Part shown: piece by piece, positions 14,354 to 15,897 of the stretch
Position numbering within the stretch: position 1 is the stretch's first letter
Layout of the letters: each line of letters begins with the position of its first letter
DNA from: JBHAEC01 sp041855385
Lineage (GTDB): Bacteria; Bacillota; Negativicutes; Veillonellales; Veillonellaceae
Length of the DNA: 15,897 bases
Reading direction: 5' to 3'
Assembly (NCBI GenBank): GCA_041855385.1
Contig: JBHAEC010000119.1
Location: 1 to 15,897 of the forward strand
Notes under the pieces: model-generated
Told to the model about the DNA's origin: nothing
The model's database searches: none
What the model saw: the letters and a program-made list of their open reading frames with translations, nothing else
Made by a program: the position numbers and the translations under genes

Positions 14354-15577
14354 ATGGGTAGTTTAATCCAAGCATTAAACAAAATCAGTCTCGTAAAACA
14401 GATTGTCATCGGCCTTATTCTCGGTATTGTCATTGCGCTCACACTACCGTCTATTGGCCAAAAGCTAACCCTGCTGGGGGTAATCTTCGTAGGCGCCCTT
14501 AAGGGGATTGCACCAATTTTAGTCTTCTTCTTAGTTATTGCCGCTATCAGTAAACATAAAGCCGGACAAGACACTAATATGAAGTCTATTTTGCTTTTAT
14601 ATTTAGTGGGAACCTTCTCTGCCGCACTGGTGGCAGTAGTAGTAAGTTTCATGTATCCTTCCACTTTACATCTGGTAACGAACACAGCTGATGCAAACCC
14701 TCCTCAAGGAATTGCCGAGGTCCTCATTACCTTGTTGAAAAATATAGTGGATAATCCGGTACATGCCCTCATGACGGCAAACTATATAGGGATCCTCGGT
14801 TGGGCCATCCTCATCGGAACCGCTCTGCGTCATGCGCCTGCAACGACCAAAGATGTTTTTACCGACATTTCCAACGCTATTACGACTGTAGTACAGTGGG
14901 TAATTCGTTTTGCTCCATTCGGTATCATGGGGCTTGTAGCAGAGTCCATTGCAACAAGTGGATTAGATGCCCTGGTGGGATATGCCAAATTGTTGATTGC
15001 GCTCGTGGGAAGCATGTTATTTATCGCCCTTATCGTAAATCCGCTCATCGTATTTATAAAAATTAAGCGCAATCCTTACCCTCTGGTGCTTAAATGCTTG
15101 AGAGAATCGGGAGTAACCGCCTTCTTTACCCGTAGCTCCGCTGCCAACATTCCGGTAAATATGGATTTAGCTAAACGCTTAAAAATCAATCCTGATACCT
15201 ATTCTATTTCCATTCCTTTAGGCGCGACTATTAATATGGCCGGAGCGGCTATTACGATTGCAATCATGACTCTGGCGGCAGTACATACCTTGAAAATCCC
15301 CGTGGATTTCCCTACCGCCCTTCTCCTCTGCATCGTATCCACCATTGGTGCCTGTGGCGCTTCCGGCGTTGCCGGCGGCTCGCTTCTTTTAATCCCTCTT
15401 GCATGTAGTCTTTTCGGAATACCCAACGACATTGCCATGCAAGTTGTAGGAGTAGGTTTTATCATCGGTGTTATCCAGGATTCCGCAGAAACAGCACTGA
15501 ATTCCTCTACGGATGTACTGTTTACTGCCGCTGCCGATTACGCAAAATACGGCTATCCTGAAGATTTAGATATTTAA
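14354..15577 (+). CDS. sstT: Na+/serine-threonine symporter SstT
   Basis: A sodium-coupled importer of serine and threonine in the dicarboxylate/amino acid:cation symporter family, inner membrane. At 407 residues it is close to the 414 of the E. coli protein. Family features include the hydrophobic N-terminal helices (LVKQIVIGLILGIVIAL), the helical-hairpin region FFTRSSAANIPVNMDLAKRL, which is close to an SstT fingerprint, the NMAGAAITIAIMTLAAVHT transmembrane stretch, and the second re-entrant region GACGASGVAGGSLLLIPL, followed by GVIQDSAETALNSSTDVLFTAA. The ATG at 14354 is preferred over an in-frame GTG nine bases upstream because AAGGAG (14340-14345) overlaps that GTG and is spaced correctly only for the ATG. 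Transcribed alone, divergently from bioY, and closed by a strong terminator. Confidence 0.95.
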   Translation: MGSLIQALNKISLVKQIVIGLILGIVIALTLPSIGQKLTLLGVIFVGALKGIAPILVFFLVIAAISKHKAGQDTNMKSILLLYLVGTFSAALVAVVVSFMYPSTLHLVTNTADANPPQGIAEVLITLLKNIVDNPVHALMTANYIGILGWAILIGTALRHAPATTKDVFTDISNAITTVVQWVIRFAPFGIMGLVAESIATSGLDALVGYAKLLIALVGSMLFIALIVNPLIVFIKIKRNPYPLVLKCLRESGVTAFFTRSSAANIPVNMDLAKRLKINPDTYSISIPLGATINMAGAAITIAIMTLAAVHTLKIPVDFPTALLLCIVSTIGACGASGVAGGSLLLIPLACSLFGIPNDIAMQVVGVGFIIGVIQDSAETALNSSTDVLFTAAADYAKYGYPEDLDI

Positions 15578-15595
15578 ACCAAATTCATACTTAAT

Positions 15596-15639
15596 AAAAA
15601 AAGACAACGGAGGATGGTCGTCCTCCGTTGTCTTTTTTT
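15596..15639. terminator. Bidirectional intrinsic terminator between sstT and the CDF gene
   Basis: A perfect 12-bp stem, GACAACGGAGGA (15603-15614) and TCCTCCGTTGTC (15621-15632), with a six-base loop. It is flanked by A7 on the left and T7 on the right, so it should stop transcription from both convergent genes. Confidence 0.93.
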
Positions 15640-15651
15640 ATTTCCTTTCGC

Positions 15652-15897
15652 CTATTTGGCTTCGTGAATATCCAGGTTTCCTGTATAACTCCGCTCCACG
15701 GTAATAATACAGTCAATTTCCTCGCCTAATGCTTTTAATTCATTCTTAGCCAACGCTTCTATCTCTTTAGGCTTTCGTTCTTCTTCATAGGGAATCAATA
15801 TGTCAAAAACTAAAATGGTCTTTCCGCTACTGGGCACCACTCTAAAATCATGTATACTATATTTTGGATGTAAACGTTGTATAGCCGCCGATGCCTG
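15652..15897 (-). CDS. C-terminal part of a cation diffusion facilitator (CDF) transporter
   Basis: Only the last 81 residues are in the window; the reading frame stays open to the right edge. The visible sequence (QASAAIQRLHPKYSIHDFRVVP ... LVFDILIPYEE ... EIDCIITVERSYTGNL) matches the cytoplasmic C-terminal dimerisation domain of CDF metal-efflux proteins: the HDFRVV strand, a FDI-x-(V/I)P strand, an amphipathic KPKEIEALAKNELKAL helix and a final I-x-V-E/D-x-x-Y strand. This domain senses or binds divalent metal (Zn, Fe, Mn or Co) in the cytoplasm; the transmembrane part that sets metal specificity is outside the window, so the substrate is unknown. A GTG at 15840 could be mistaken for the start of a small gene, but the frame and homology continue upstream. 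Converges on sstT and shares its terminator. Confidence 0.75.
   Translation of the reverse strand, partial: QASAAIQRLHPKYSIHDFRVVPSSGKTILVFDILIPYEEERKPKEIEALAKNELKALGEEIDCIITVERSYTGNLDIHEAK

Noticed and set aside
15652..15840. A stand-alone 62-residue small protein starting at a GTG at 15840
   Set aside because: The frame is open to the window edge and the CDF signature (IHDFRVV) continues across the supposed start, so it is the tail of a larger gene.

Overview
The window looks like chromosomal DNA of a moderately AT-rich diderm Firmicute, most likely a member of the Negativicutes (Veillonella/Dialister/Megasphaera-type). The argument combines two things: typical low-GC Firmicute regulation (strong AAGGAGG ribosome binding sites, a T-box leader, TTGACA/TATAAT promoters) and an outer-membrane secretin with a PilP/GspC-like inner-membrane partner, which only a cell with an outer membrane needs. 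The genus cannot be fixed from the sequence alone.

Layout, mostly on the minus strand. Positions 123-4793 hold a complete branched-chain amino acid ABC transporter operon, transcribed livK-livH-livM-livG-livF. It is preceded by a consensus promoter (5228-5256) and a roughly 430-nt leader containing a T-box riboswitch. The leader has one tRNA-binding Stem I, with a probable CUC (Leu) specifier, but two near-identical copies in series of the T-box/antiterminator/terminator switch. A new minus-strand gene with its own promoter begins at position 11 and runs off the left edge.

Positions 5282-13416 hold seven closely spaced minus-strand genes with no convincing internal terminator. In transcription order they are an NAD-dependent sugar epimerase, RNase H (rnhA), glucose-6-phosphate isomerase (pgi), UDP-glucose 4-epimerase (galE), a PilP/GspC-like membrane protein, a short secretin, and an ABC-F ATPase. 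A probable extended -10 promoter lies at 13461. Sugar-nucleotide supply (pgi, galE and the second epimerase) thus sits beside an orphan two-gene secretin module.

Positions 13487-14353 hold bioY (biotin ECF transporter S component) with its terminator, and a divergent control region between bioY and the plus-strand sstT (Na+/serine-threonine symporter). Both genes have good sigma-A-type promoters with 17-bp spacers. Between them lie a perfect 10-bp inverted repeat and a degenerate BirA-like site overlapping the bioY -35. A strong bidirectional hairpin terminator (15596-15639) separates sstT from the convergent 3' end of a cation diffusion facilitator gene that runs off the right edge.

Most genes here are ordinary and well known. 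The two items that best deserve a second look are the partly duplicated T-box leader in front of livK and the isolated PilP-like/secretin pair. No mobile elements, CRISPR arrays, rRNA or tRNA genes were seen.
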